Of a DNA stretch of 64,000 nucleotides, positions 46,491-55,239 are shown one piece after another. The position numbers and the translations under genes were made by a program. The notes below the pieces were generated by a model. That model ran no database searches, was not told the DNA's origin, and worked only from the letters and a program-made list of their open reading frames with translations. This stretch comes from Ramlibacter sp. (GTDB lineage: Bacteria; Pseudomonadota; Gammaproteobacteria; Burkholderiales; Burkholderiaceae_C). Every line of letters begins with the position of its first letter. Position 1 is the first letter of the stretch. The stretch lies in the NCBI GenBank assembly GCA_030695945.1, contig JAUYOG010000063.1, forward strand, positions 1 through 64,000, in the 5' to 3' direction.

Positions 46491-47108
46491 ATGAAACATC
46501 GCTACGCTTCCCTCCTTTTTTCGCTGGCCCTGGCGCTCTTCGGGGCCGCGGCCCATGCCGAGAGGGCGGACAGGGGCAAACCCATGAACATCGAGGCCGA
46601 TGCCCTGCGCTACGACGACCTCAAGCAGGTCAGCGTGTTCACCGGCCGGGTGGTGGTGACGAAGGGAACCATCATCATCCGCGGCGCCCGGGTGGACGTG
46701 CGGCAGGACGCCGAGGGCTACCAGCACGGCGTGGTGACGGCCGAGCCGGGCAAGCTGGCCTTCTTCCGTCAAAAGCGGGAAGGCGTGGATGAGTTCATCG
46801 AGGGCGAAGGCGAAACCATCGAATACGACGGCAAGGCCGACCGCGTGAAGTTCGTCAAGCGCGCCGAGATGCGCCGTTTCCGCGGTGCCAGCCTGGCCGA
46901 CGAACTGACGGGCAGCCTGATCGTCTACGACAACACGACCGACGTCTTCACCGTCGACGGCGGCCCGGCCAGCCCGGCTGCGGGCGGGCGGGTGCGCGCG
47001 GTGCTCTCGCCGAAGCCGGGGGCCTCGGCTGCGGCTGCGGCTGCGGCCGTGCCTGTCGCGCCGGCCCAGCTGCGCCCCAGCAGCAGCACGGATGGAGGCA
47101 AGAAGTGA
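46491..47108 (+). CDS. lptA: lipopolysaccharide transport periplasmic protein LptA
   Basis: 205 residues from the ATG at 46491 (an in-frame ATG at 46467 overlaps the -10-like box and is less likely). Signal peptide to about residue 23 (ending AHA). The OstA-like beta-jellyroll ([29 protein letters not shown]) bridges LPS from the inner to outer membrane. The C-terminal 35 residues are alanine/serine-rich low complexity. lptB overlaps by four bases. kdsC and lptC, often next to lptA, are absent here. Confidence 0.9.
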   Translation: MKHRYASLLFSLALALFGAAAHAERADRGKPMNIEADALRYDDLKQVSVFTGRVVVTKGTIIIRGARVDVRQDAEGYQHGVVTAEPGKLAFFRQKREGVDEFIEGEGETIEYDGKADRVKFVKRAEMRRFRGASLADELTGSLIVYDNTTDVFTVDGGPASPAAGGRVRAVLSPKPGASAAAAAAAVPVAPAQLRPSSSTDGGKK

Positions 47109-47893
47109 GCGAGGCCGCGCCGGCCTGGCGCAACACCACGCCGCCCCCCGGCCAGAGCCGGCTGCAGGCGCGCCACCTGCAGAAGGCGTACGGCAGCCGC
47201 AAGGTGGTCAAGGACGTGTCGCTCGATGTCGCGAAGGGCGAGGTCGTCGGCTTGCTCGGCCCCAACGGCGCGGGCAAGACCACGTCGTTCTACATGATCG
47301 TCGGGCTGGTGCGCGCCGATGCGGGCGAGATCTCCATCGACGGCCGCTCGGTCGAGCACATGCCCATCCACCGCCGCTCGCGCCTGGGCCTGTCGTACCT
47401 GCCTCAGGAAGCGTCGATCTTCCGCAAGCTCAATGTCGAGGAGAACGTGCGGGCCGTGCTCGAGCTGCAGCGCGACGCCGACGGCAAGCCGCTGTCGCGC
47501 GCGGAAATCGACAAGCGCCTCACGGCCCTGCTGCAGGACTTGCGGGTCGACCACCTGCGCGACTCGCCGGCGCTGGCGCTCTCCGGCGGCGAGCGCCGTC
47601 GCGTCGAGATCGCCCGCGCCCTGGCCACGCAGCCGCGCTTCATCCTGCTGGACGAACCGTTCGCCGGCATCGACCCGATCGCGGTGATCGAGATCCAGCG
47701 GATCATCGGCTTCCTCAAGTCGCGCGGCATCGGCGTGCTGATCACCGACCACAACGTGCGCGAGACGCTGGGCATCTGCGACCACGCCTACATCATCAGC
47801 GACGGCAACGTGCTGGCCCAGGGCACGCCTTCCGAGATCGTCAACAACGCCGACGTGCGTCGGGTTTATCTCGGCGAGCACTTCCGGATGTGA
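47105..47893 (+). CDS. lptB: LPS export ABC transporter ATPase
   Basis: 262 residues from a GTG overlapping lptA (GTGA). Walker [17 protein letters not shown] near residue 53, signature [17 protein letters not shown], Walker [17 protein letters not shown] and the H-loop histidine in ITDHNVRET. About 20 residues longer at the N-terminus than E. coli LptB (241). Powers LPS extraction with LptFG, which are not in the window. Confidence 0.96.
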   Translation: MSEAAPAWRNTTPPPGQSRLQARHLQKAYGSRKVVKDVSLDVAKGEVVGLLGPNGAGKTTSFYMIVGLVRADAGEISIDGRSVEHMPIHRRSRLGLSYLPQEASIFRKLNVEENVRAVLELQRDADGKPLSRAEIDKRLTALLQDLRVDHLRDSPALALSGGERRRVEIARALATQPRFILLDEPFAGIDPIAVIEIQRIIGFLKSRGIGVLITDHNVRETLGICDHAYIISDGNVLAQGTPSEIVNNADVRRVYLGEHFRM

Positions 47894-47930
47894 GGCTACG
47901 GTGGAAGCTGCAGTATTGAGCGCCGCCGGG

Positions 47931-48000
47931 CCGCCCCAAGGCGCGAAGGCCCCCTCGGGGGGCAGCGCAGCGGCCTTGGCCGCAAGCGTGGGGGCCACAT
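47931..48000. repeat. CCCCCTCGGGGGGCAG-type dispersed repeat
   Basis: Contains CCGCCCCAAGGCGCGAAGG, CCCCCTCGGGGGGCAGCGCA and GCGGCCTTGGCCGC. It shares CCCCCTCGGGGGGCAGCG with the reverse complement of the repeat at 41344. It fills the lptB-rpoN gap, so rpoN may be separated from lptAB transcription by this structure. Confidence 0.65.
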
Positions 48001-48004
48001 ACCC

Positions 48005-49564
48005 ATGAAGCAGGGCTTATCGCTTCGCGTCTCCCAGCACCTGGCGCTGACGCCGCAGCTGCAGCAGTCGATCCGCCTGCTGCAGCTGTCCACGCTCGAG
48101 CTCTCGCAGGAGGTCGAGCAGATGCTCGACGACAACCCCTTCCTGGAACTGAACCAGGAGGAGGCCCCGCGCGAGGAATTCGGCCTGGACAAGGAGGACG
48201 CGCCGCCGCCGCAGGAAGAGCGCGAAGCCGAGTTCGCGGACTACTCGTCGTCCCCTGCTGCCGACGACACGCGCACCGCCGCCGCGGAGCCCGAGAGCGC
48301 CGCGCCCGATGCCGAAGCGCCGAACTGGGAAGGCGACGGCAGCACGGAAGTCATCCCCGACGACGGCGAGTGGGGCGGCGACGCGCCGCCGCGCAAGAAC
48401 AACCTTTCCGGCGACGAGGAGCTCGATGCCACCGAGCTTGCCCGCGGGCAGGAGTCGCTGCAGGCGCACCTGCACCGGCAGGCGCTGGGCCTGCGGCTGT
48501 CCGAGGAGGACAGCTGCGCGCTCAAGTTCCTGATCGAGTCGCTCAACGACGACGGCTACCTGGACGAATCGATCGAGTCGCTGGCGGCCGGCCTCGCGCC
48601 GCAGGACCTGGAGCAGCAGGAAGAACTGGTGCACCGCTTCACGATGGCGCTGCGCCTGCTGCACCATCTGGAACCGGTGGGGGTCGGCGCTCGCTCGCTG
48701 GCCGAATGCCTGTCGCTGCAGATCAAGGCGATGCAGGAGGGCGGCGACACGACCGCAGCGTGCGCCACGGCGCTGCGCATCTGCGCGCAGCCGATGGAGC
48801 TGCTGGCCCGGCGCGACATCAAGCGCCTCGTGCAGCTCACCGGCGACAGCGACGCGAACGTCCGCACGGCCATCGGCCTCATCACGCGGCTCGAGCCTAA
48901 GCCCGGGCGGCGCTTCGTGGACGTGGAGCGCAACATCGTGGTGCCCGACGTGCTGGTGACCAAGATCGGCCGCGGCCCCCAGCCGCGCTTTCGCGTCCAG
49001 CTCAACCCGGACGTCATGCCCCGGCTGCGGGTGCACGACATCTACGCGGGAGCGCTCAAGTCGCACAAGGGCGAGGGCTACCAGGCGCTGCAGCAGCGGC
49101 TGCAGGAGGCGCGCTGGTTCATCAAGAACATCCAGCAGCGCTTCGACACCATCCTGCGCGTGTCCAACGCCATCGTCGAGCGCCAGCGCAACTTCTTCGT
49201 GCACGGCGAGCTGGCGATGCGCCCGCTGGTGCTGCGCGAGATCGCCGACGAGCTGGGCCTGCACGAGTCCACCATCAGCCGCGTCACCACGGCCAAGTAC
49301 ATGGCCACGCCTTACGGCACCTTCGAGCTCAAGTACTTCTTCGGCTCGGCCCTGGGCACGGAAACCGGCGGCAACGCGTCGAGCACCGCCGTGCGCGCCC
49401 TGATCAAACAGTTCGTCGCCGCCGAGAGCCTGAAAAAGCCGCTGTCGGACAGCCAGATCTCCGACATGCTCAAGGAGCAGGGCATCGAGTGCGCGCGCCG
49501 CACGGTGGCCAAATACCGCGAGGCGCTGCGCATCGCGCCCGCCAACCTGCGCAGGTCGCTCTAG
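48005..49564 (+). CDS. rpoN: RNA polymerase sigma-54 factor
   Basis: 519 residues. Region I (glutamine/leucine-rich, LALTPQLQQSIRLLQLSTLELSQEVEQML), an acidic variable region II (about 55-150), core-binding region III, HTH near residue 400 (LGLHESTISRVTTAKYM), and the RpoN box ARRTVAKYRE near the C-terminus. Binds -24/-12 promoters and needs enhancer-binding ATPases. Placed after lptAB as in many proteobacteria, but the usual hpf/ptsN followers are replaced by an RNA methyltransferase. Confidence 0.97.
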   Translation: MKQGLSLRVSQHLALTPQLQQSIRLLQLSTLELSQEVEQMLDDNPFLELNQEEAPREEFGLDKEDAPPPQEEREAEFADYSSSPAADDTRTAAAEPESAAPDAEAPNWEGDGSTEVIPDDGEWGGDAPPRKNNLSGDEELDATELARGQESLQAHLHRQALGLRLSEEDSCALKFLIESLNDDGYLDESIESLAAGLAPQDLEQQEELVHRFTMALRLLHHLEPVGVGARSLAECLSLQIKAMQEGGDTTAACATALRICAQPMELLARRDIKRLVQLTGDSDANVRTAIGLITRLEPKPGRRFVDVERNIVVPDVLVTKIGRGPQPRFRVQLNPDVMPRLRVHDIYAGALKSHKGEGYQALQQRLQEARWFIKNIQQRFDTILRVSNAIVERQRNFFVHGELAMRPLVLREIADELGLHESTISRVTTAKYMATPYGTFELKYFFGSALGTETGGNASSTAVRALIKQFVAAESLKKPLSDSQISDMLKEQGIECARRTVAKYREALRIAPANLRRSL

Positions 49565-49586
49565 GCGCCTGCCCGAGAAAGTCCCC

Positions 49587-50804
49587 TTGAACCAGCTGCA
49601 ACTGTTCCTGCCCTGCGCCGCCGGCGTCGAGGGCTTCCTGGCCGACGAGGTGCACCGGTTGACGGGCCTGGCCGGCGACGACCTGCTCACCGGCCGCGGC
49701 GGCATCACGCTGCGCGCCTCCTGGCGCGAGGCGATGCGCATCAACCTGCACAGCCGCCTGGCGCAGCGCGTGCTGGTGCAGTTGTCGCACACGCCTTATC
49801 GCGCGGAGCAGGACCTGTACGAGGCTGCTGGCGCGGTGGCCTGGGAAATCTGGTTCACCAACAAGGAAACCTTCAAGGTCGAGGTGACGGCGCAGCACAG
49901 CCCGCTCAAAAGCCTGAACTTCGCGGGCCTGAAGATCAAGGACGCGGTGGCCGACCGGTTCCGCCACAAGAGCGGGGAGCGGCCCAGCGTCGACACCCAG
50001 TGGCCGCACGTGCGCATCTACGCGCACCTGACGAGCGAGCACGCGACGCTCTACATCGACACTTCGGGCGAGCCGCTGTTCAAGCGCGGCTGGCGCGAGG
50101 ACAAGGGCGAGGCGCCGCTGAAGGAAACGCTGGCCGCTGCGATGATCGCCGCCAGCGGCTGGGATGCCGCGGCACCGCTGTACGACCCGTGCTGCGGCAG
50201 CGGCACGATCGCCATCGAAGCGGCGCAAGTCGCCTGCAACATCGCGCCCGGGCAATTGCGCCGCTTCGGCTTCGAGCGGCTGCTGCCGTACCAGGCCCAC
50301 GTGTGGAAGGCCTTGTGGGAGGAAGCGAAGGCGCAGCAGCGGCCGCCGACGGCGCCCGTGTTCGGCAGCGACGTGGCCTTCCGCATGGTCGATTTCGCGC
50401 AGCGCAACGCCGAGCGCGCGGGCGTGGCCGATGCCATCCAGTTTCGTGGCGGGGATGCGCTGCAGCGCATGCCGCCCTCCGATACGCCGGGCGTGATGCT
50501 GGTGAACCCGCCCTACGGCGAGCGGATCGAGACCGCGGGCGTGGCCGGCCGCAGCCAGGGCGGGCGCGAGCGCGCCGAGACCGAGGACGGCGGCGACTTC
50601 TTCACCCAGCTGGCCGCGCACTGGAAGAGGAACTATCCGGGCTGGACCGCGTGGGTGCTCACGCCCGACCTCAAGCTGCCTTCGCGCATGCGTTTGAAGG
50701 AATCGCGGCGGGTGCCGATGTGGAACGGCCCGATCGAGTGCCGGTTGTTCCGCTTCGACATGGTCCGGGGATCGGCGAGGAAAGATGCCAACACTGGTTC
50801 TTGA
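49587..50804 (+). CDS. THUMP-domain class I RNA methyltransferase (RlmL N-terminal-like)
   Basis: 405 residues from a TTG at 49587; no in-frame ATG or GTG gives a family-like start. N-terminal ferredoxin-like/THUMP region (LFLPCAAGVEGFLADEVHRL to about 160), then a Rossmann methyltransferase with LYDPCCGSGTIAIEAA near 195 and MLVNPPYGERIE near 305 (the N-P-P-Y catalytic motif of N2-guanine methylases). Equivalent to the G2445-type half of RlmL/YcbY. Its end overlaps the PIN gene by 20 bases. Confidence 0.9.
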   Translation: MNQLQLFLPCAAGVEGFLADEVHRLTGLAGDDLLTGRGGITLRASWREAMRINLHSRLAQRVLVQLSHTPYRAEQDLYEAAGAVAWEIWFTNKETFKVEVTAQHSPLKSLNFAGLKIKDAVADRFRHKSGERPSVDTQWPHVRIYAHLTSEHATLYIDTSGEPLFKRGWREDKGEAPLKETLAAAMIAASGWDAAAPLYDPCCGSGTIAIEAAQVACNIAPGQLRRFGFERLLPYQAHVWKALWEEAKAQQRPPTAPVFGSDVAFRMVDFAQRNAERAGVADAIQFRGGDALQRMPPSDTPGVMLVNPPYGERIETAGVAGRSQGGRERAETEDGGDFFTQLAAHWKRNYPGWTAWVLTPDLKLPSRMRLKESRRVPMWNGPIECRLFRFDMVRGSARKDANTGS

Positions 50805-51195
50805 CACCAACATCGTGCTGGACCTGTTCGTCTTTTCGGACGTGCGTACGCGCGCGCTGCACGAGCACCTGGAGCAGGGCCGCGCGGAGTGGCTTTCCAC
50901 GGCACCGATGCGCGACGAACTCGAACGCGTCCTGGCCTATGCGCACATCGAGTCCCGGCTGTATTTCTATCGATTGCAGGCGGGCGACGTGCTCGCGCGC
51001 TTCGACCGGCACGCGCGCATCGTCGACGTGCCCGGCAAGGCGCCCGTGACCTGCAAGGATCCCGACGACCAGAAGTTCATCGACCTCGCCGTGGCGCATC
51101 GCTGCATGCTGCTGAGCAAGGACGCCGCAGTGCTGGCGATGACGAAGCGGCTGGCGCAGTTTGAAGTGATCGCTGCGCCGGTGATGCCGGCCTAG
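50785..51195 (+). CDS. PIN-domain putative ribonuclease
   Basis: 136 residues. Acidic catalytic set: D in LVLDTNIVLDLF (residue 7), E in MRDELERVLA, DPDDQKFIDLA near 96 and LSKDAAVL near 112. This is the COG1569/PIN_3 group of predicted toxins. No antitoxin-like small gene is adjacent; the start lies inside the end of the RNA methyltransferase gene (20-base overlap), implying coupling with an RNA-modifying enzyme. Its stop interlocks with that of the convergent dehalogenase in CTAG. Confidence 0.87.
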   Translation: MPTLVLDTNIVLDLFVFSDVRTRALHEHLEQGRAEWLSTAPMRDELERVLAYAHIESRLYFYRLQAGDVLARFDRHARIVDVPGKAPVTCKDPDDQKFIDLAVAHRCMLLSKDAAVLAMTKRLAQFEVIAAPVMPA

Positions 51196-52094
51196 GCGAA
51201 GAACGCGCGCAGCGCCTGCGCCGTTTCCTGGTGCAGCTCCTCGGGGATGAAGTGCCCGGCCGGCAGGCATTCGCCTTCTACCCGCCCGGCGCATTGCGCC
51301 TGCCAGAGCTCGACGGGCTTGAACAATTTCTCGACGACGCCGTTGCGGCCCCATAGCACCAGCATGTCGCGCGCCACCTTCTCACCGCGGGCGCGGCTTT
51401 CACGGTCGTGGTCGAGGTCGATGCCGGCGCTGGCACGGTAGTCCTCGCAGGCTGCGTGGATGGACTCCGCGCGGCAGAAGCACCGTTCGTATTCGGCCAG
51501 CGCCTGCGGCTCGATGTAGCCGAGCCCGGTGGCGCCCCACCCGCCCAGCTTGACGTGCAGGTATTGGCGGGCGTTCGGGCCGATCATGAACTCGGGCAGC
51601 GGCGACGGCTGGATCAGGTGGAACCAGTGGTAGTAGTAGCGCGCGAACGCCATGTCGGTTGCGTTGTACATGTCCAGCGTCGGCGCGATGTCGATCACGC
51701 ACAGCTTGCGCACGCGCTGGGGATGGTCCAGCGCCATGCGGTGCGCGACCCGCCCGCCGCGGTCATGGCCGCACAGTTGGAAGTGCCCCGCGCCCAGCGT
51801 CACCATCAGCTGCACCATGTCCTCGCCCATCGCGCGCTTGCTGTAGTTGCTGTGGTCGGCCAGGCCCGGCGCCTTGGCCGAATCGCCGTAACCGCGCAGG
51901 TCGGGCATGATCAGGAAGTAATCGTCCTTCAGGTGCTGTGCGACGCGATGCCAGATCGCATGGGTCTGCGGGAAGCCGTGCAACAGCAGCAAGGCAGGCT
52001 TGTCGCGCTGTCCGCCGAAGCGCGCGAAGATTTCGGTGCCGTTCAGCGTGAAGCGGCCCTGCTCGAACCCCTCGAACCAGGCGCCGGCACTCAC
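51192..52094 (-). CDS. alpha/beta-hydrolase, haloacetate (fluoroacetate) dehalogenase-like
   Basis: 300 residues from a GTG at 52094, overlapping the upstream stop (GTGA). Residues known for fluoroacetate dehalogenase are all visible: nucleophile D111 with R112 and R115 in GHDRGGRV, D135 in CVIDIAPT, halide-pocket H156-W157 in YYHWFHLIQP, Y219 in EDYRAS and H281 in PAGHFIP. HGFPQTHAIWH is the oxyanion region. Likely converts haloacetates to glycolate. The longer open frame upstream is an artefact of the neighbouring gene. Epoxide hydrolase is the alternative. Confidence 0.85.
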   Translation of the reverse strand: MSAGAWFEGFEQGRFTLNGTEIFARFGGQRDKPALLLLHGFPQTHAIWHRVAQHLKDDYFLIMPDLRGYGDSAKAPGLADHSNYSKRAMGEDMVQLMVTLGAGHFQLCGHDRGGRVAHRMALDHPQRVRKLCVIDIAPTLDMYNATDMAFARYYYHWFHLIQPSPLPEFMIGPNARQYLHVKLGGWGATGLGYIEPQALAEYERCFCRAESIHAACEDYRASAGIDLDHDRESRARGEKVARDMLVLWGRNGVVEKLFKPVELWQAQCAGRVEGECLPAGHFIPEELHQETAQALRAFFA

Positions 52095-52582
52095 TTCGGA
52101 GCCTTCGCCAGGAACCGTTCCAGGTTCGCGCCCGCCTGGCCGCGCACCTTGCCGCGCAGCATCGGTGTCCAGCCCAGCAGCACGCCCGGCGCGCCGAGCG
52201 CTTGGCGCGACCAGCGCCAGAAGTCGAAGCGGTCCTGGTGGCGCACGATCTGGCCGGCGGGGTTGAACTCGAATTGCGCGTCGATGCTGTTGTCGACGAT
52301 GCGGCCGGTGGCGCTGAAGCGGTAATGCGCGTCCCAGTGGGCTCGCCCGCCCGCCGCGTCGGCCTGCACGTCGCGGTACTGGAGCTTCCACACGTCGGCG
52401 CCCCTGGCCCGCGTGGCGTCGCACAGCATGCGCCACATGCCGGCCACCTCGCGCTTGCCGCGCAGCGAGAAGACCTCGTCGTCGAACGCAACGTCGTCCG
52501 CGTAGCACCGGGCCATGGTGTCGGGATCGAGCCGCGCGAAGGCGCCGTAGAACGTCTCGAGGGTCTGCTGGTTCGGGTGCAT
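52091..52582 (-). CDS. nuclear transport factor 2 (SnoaL-like) family protein
   Basis: 163 residues. LETFYGAFARLDPDTMARCYADDVAFDDEVF is the typical NTF2-like N-terminus, followed by YRDVQADAAGGRAHWDAHYRFSATGRIVDNS-type beta strands and a C-terminal tail. Cone-shaped fold used by isomerases, dehydratases and binding proteins; no function can be assigned. Translationally coupled to the dehalogenase-like gene (four-base overlap), so it may support the same pathway. Confidence 0.85.
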   Translation of the reverse strand: MHPNQQTLETFYGAFARLDPDTMARCYADDVAFDDEVFSLRGKREVAGMWRMLCDATRARGADVWKLQYRDVQADAAGGRAHWDAHYRFSATGRIVDNSIDAQFEFNPAGQIVRHQDRFDFWRWSRQALGAPGVLLGWTPMLRGKVRGQAGANLERFLAKAPK

Positions 52583-52597
52583 CTTGTCTTCCGGGGA

Positions 52598-53485
52598 TCA
52601 ATGGAGGGCTTTGGGAACTGCAGCCGCGAGGAAATCGTACACCGCCCGGATGCGCCGGCTGGTGCGGATCTCGCGGTGGACGGTCAGCCAGATCGGCAGC
52701 GGCGGGATCCTGAGGCTCGGCAGGAGGGGCACCAGCTGGGTATCGAGGCGCGCCAGGTAGTCGGCGACGAAGCCCACGCCCAGTCCCGCGCGGACGGCCT
52801 CCCAGTAGGCGACGAGGTCGTCAGTGCGGAAGGCGAAGGCCTCGCGTCGCACCGGCAAGCCGGCCGCTGCGAAGCCCCGCACCACCGCCTCGTCCTTGTC
52901 GTGGCCGATCAGCTCGTGCGCCAGCAGGTCCGCCGGCTCGCGCGGCGTGCCGCGCCGTCGCAGGTAGTCGCGGTGGGCATAGGTGCCGAGCGTGACCTTG
53001 GCGATGCGCTTCGCGACCAGCGAGGCCTGTTGGGGCTGCACCATTCGCAGCGCGATGTCGGCCTCCCGCCGCAACAGGTTGCTCACCTGGTTGCTGGCGA
53101 CCAGTTCCACCTGCACCTCGGGCAGGGCCAGCCGCATCTGCGCCAGCACCGGCGGCATCACGAAGCAGGCCACGGGCTGGCTGGCGGTGATGCGGACGGT
53201 GCCGGAAACCCCTTCGTCGCCGCGAGGCACGCTGCGGGCCACCTGGTAGGCCGCTTCCTCCATGGCGCGCGCGGAGTCGGCCAGGCGCAGCGCGGCTTCG
53301 GTGGGCAGCAGGCCGCGCCCGGTGCGCTCGAACAGCACCGTGCCCAGCTGGCTTTCCAGTTCCGCGATGTGGCGCCCCAGCGTCGGCTGCGTAGACCCCA
53401 GCGCCCGGGCAGCGCCCAGCAGGCTGCCGTGGTCCAGCGCGGCGAGGAAGGAGCGGACCAGGCCCCAGTCGAAGTTGTTATTCAT
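52598..53485 (-). CDS. LysR-family transcriptional regulator
   Basis: 295 residues from the ATG at 53485. HTH at about 5-65 (VRSFLAALDHGSLLGAARALGSTQPTLGRHIAELE) and an effector domain. It is divergent from the nitroreductase-like gene and 15 bases upstream of the NTF2/dehalogenase pair, so it could control either side. A nine-base inverted repeat in the intergenic region is a candidate site. Confidence 0.9.
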   Translation of the reverse strand: MNNNFDWGLVRSFLAALDHGSLLGAARALGSTQPTLGRHIAELESQLGTVLFERTGRGLLPTEAALRLADSARAMEEAAYQVARSVPRGDEGVSGTVRITASQPVACFVMPPVLAQMRLALPEVQVELVASNQVSNLLRREADIALRMVQPQQASLVAKRIAKVTLGTYAHRDYLRRRGTPREPADLLAHELIGHDKDEAVVRGFAAAGLPVRREAFAFRTDDLVAYWEAVRAGLGVGFVADYLARLDTQLVPLLPSLRIPPLPIWLTVHREIRTSRRIRAVYDFLAAAVPKALH

Positions 53486-53515
53486 CAATGAATAGCTGGT
53501 ATGGACAGTTAAGCA

Positions 53516-53545
53516 ATTGTGGAATATCGCCGGCGTTTCCACAAT
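53516..53545. promoter_or_regulatory. inverted repeat ATTGTGGAA-N12-TTCCACAAT
   Basis: Perfect nine-base arms spaced by 12 bases in the 89-base region between divergent LysR and nitroreductase-like genes. The size and place suit a LysR recognition site. No direct evidence of binding. Confidence 0.6.
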
Positions 53546-53574
53546 GGCCTATCGCAACCGATCCACAGCACGCC

Positions 53575-54759
53575 ATGCCAAGTCCTTCGCTCCCCCCCAT
53601 GGACCGGCGCCGGTTCATCCGCGTCGCCGGCGGCGGCGTCATTGCTGCTGCCGCATCGCTGCCGCTCGCCGGCTGTTCCGACACGTACCCGTCCGAGGCG
53701 GTGCAAGCGTGGCAGGGACCGGCTCCCGGCGAAAGTGACGTGCGCCGCTGGGTCCTGGCGTACGCGATCCTCGCGCCGCATTCGCACAACCTGCAGTCCT
53801 GGCTGGTGGACCTGGGTGTGCCCGGCGAGATCATGCTGTATTGCGACCTCCAGCGGCTGCTGCCCGAGACCGACCCGTTCTCGCGCCAGATCATGATGAG
53901 CCACGGCACCTTCCTGGAGCTGCTGGACCTCGCGGCCCGGCGCCGGGGAATGCGCGCGGAGATCGAGCTGTTCCCGCAGGGCGAATTCGGGCCGCGCCAG
54001 CTGGACAAGCGGCCGGTCGCGCGGGTTCGCCTTTCGCAAGACGCCGGCATCCGCCCGGACCCGCTGTTCGACCAGGTCCTGCGGCGCCGCACCAACCGCG
54101 AAGCGTACGAGCCGCGCGAGCCGTCGGCCGAGGCCCTGCGCGCGATCGCCGCCAGCGTCGCGGCGCACCGCGTGCGCGCCGGCTTCACCGCGGGAGGCGG
54201 GAGCGCTTTGCGCCAGCACCGGGCCATCGCCAGCGAGGCGTGGCGCATCGAACTGGAGACGCCGCGCACCATCCTCGAGTCGTACAACGTGCTGCGGGTT
54301 GGTCCGCGCGAGATCGCGCAGCACCGTGACGGCCTGTCGATCAACGCGCCTCTGGTGCGCGCGCTCACGGCGCTGGGGCTGTTCGACCGCAGCAAGGCCC
54401 CGGCGCCCGGCGACGCCGCCATCGCGGGGCAGGTCAAGGACTTCAACGCGAAGATCGCCGCGACGCCCGCTTTTTTCTGGCTGGTGACGCAGGGCAACGA
54501 TCGCCGCACACAAGTCGACGCTGGACGCGCTTATGCGCGCGCGCAGCTCGCGGCGACGGCGCAGGGCCTGTCGATGCAGCCGCTGTCGCAAGCGCTGCAG
54601 GAGTACCCCGAGCAGGCCGGGACTTACGCCGCGATCCACGCGTTGCTCGAGGCGCCCCCGCCCGCCCACACCGTGCAGATGTGGGCCCGCGTCGGTTATG
54701 CGCCGCCGGTGCAGCCGGCGCCGCGGCGCGGCGTCGATGCGCACATCGTGCGCGCCTGA
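53575..54759 (+). CDS. Tat/lipobox Acg-family nitroreductase-like protein
   Basis: 394 residues from the ATG at 53575 (53599 also possible). MDRRRFIRVAGGG is a twin-arginine motif and the signal ends in PLAGC, a lipobox, so a Tat-exported lipoprotein is likely. The mature part fits the Acg-type FMN-binding/nitroreductase-like family: WVLAYAILAPHSHNLQSWLVD, RRRTNREAYEPREPS, and LVTQGNDRRTQVDAGRAYARAQLAATAQGLSMQPLSQALQEYPE. Ligand unknown. Probably controlled by the divergent LysR. Confidence 0.8.
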   Translation: MPSPSLPPMDRRRFIRVAGGGVIAAAASLPLAGCSDTYPSEAVQAWQGPAPGESDVRRWVLAYAILAPHSHNLQSWLVDLGVPGEIMLYCDLQRLLPETDPFSRQIMMSHGTFLELLDLAARRRGMRAEIELFPQGEFGPRQLDKRPVARVRLSQDAGIRPDPLFDQVLRRRTNREAYEPREPSAEALRAIAASVAAHRVRAGFTAGGGSALRQHRAIASEAWRIELETPRTILESYNVLRVGPREIAQHRDGLSINAPLVRALTALGLFDRSKAPAPGDAAIAGQVKDFNAKIAATPAFFWLVTQGNDRRTQVDAGRAYARAQLAATAQGLSMQPLSQALQEYPEQAGTYAAIHALLEAPPPAHTVQMWARVGYAPPVQPAPRRGVDAHIVRA

Positions 54760-54768
54760 CGGGGCGCC

Positions 54769-55239
54769 TCAGGCGAGCAGCTGCAGCAGGCGCTCGAGCG
54801 CGTATTGCACCGTCGCGGCGCGGACGGCGGCGCGGTCGCCGTCGAAGCGCCTGGTCTCGCTGCTCAAGACGCCGTCGACCATGAAGCCGAACCACACGGT
54901 GCCCACGGGCTTGTCCTTGCTGCCGCCGGTGGGGCCGGCAACGCCGGTGACGGCCACGCTGACCCGAGCCCGCGAATGGCGTACCGCGCCGAAGGCCATG
55001 GCGCGCGCCACCAACTCGCTCACGGCGCCGTTCGCCTCGATGAGCGCGGGGTCGACGCCCAGCATCTCGGCCTTGGCCTCGTTCGAATAGGTGACGTAGC
55101 CGCGCTCGAACCAGTTGCTCGAGCCCGAGAGATCGGTGCAAGCGGCCGCGATCATGCCGCCGGTGCAGCTCTCGGCGGTGGCCAGCATCCAGCCCTTGTC
55201 CAGCAGCCGGGCGGCCAGTTCGCTCACAGTGTTCACCAT
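54769..55239 (-). CDS. CinA-type nicotinamide-nucleotide amidohydrolase
   Basis: 156 residues. The single amidohydrolase domain (PncC/YgaD-like): LLDKGWMLATAESCTGGMIAAACTDLSGSS with the catalytic serine/lysine region, GVDPALIEANGAVSE, and VTGVAGPTGGSKDKPVGTVWFG. Converts NMN to nicotinate mononucleotide in NAD salvage. Start taken as the ATG at 55239, overlapping pgpA by seven bases; 55248 is possible. Part of the conserved thiL-pgpA-cinA cluster. Confidence 0.9.
   Translation of the reverse strand: MVNTVSELAARLLDKGWMLATAESCTGGMIAAACTDLSGSSNWFERGYVTYSNEAKAEMLGVDPALIEANGAVSELVARAMAFGAVRHSRARVSVAVTGVAGPTGGSKDKPVGTVWFGFMVDGVLSSETRRFDGDRAAVRAATVQYALERLLQLLA

Noticed and set aside
52095..52601. 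Long N-terminal extension of the dehalogenase-like gene
   Set aside because: The frame continues upstream through the NTF2-like gene in another reading frame; the GTG at 52094 coupled to the NTF2 stop gives the family-length protein.
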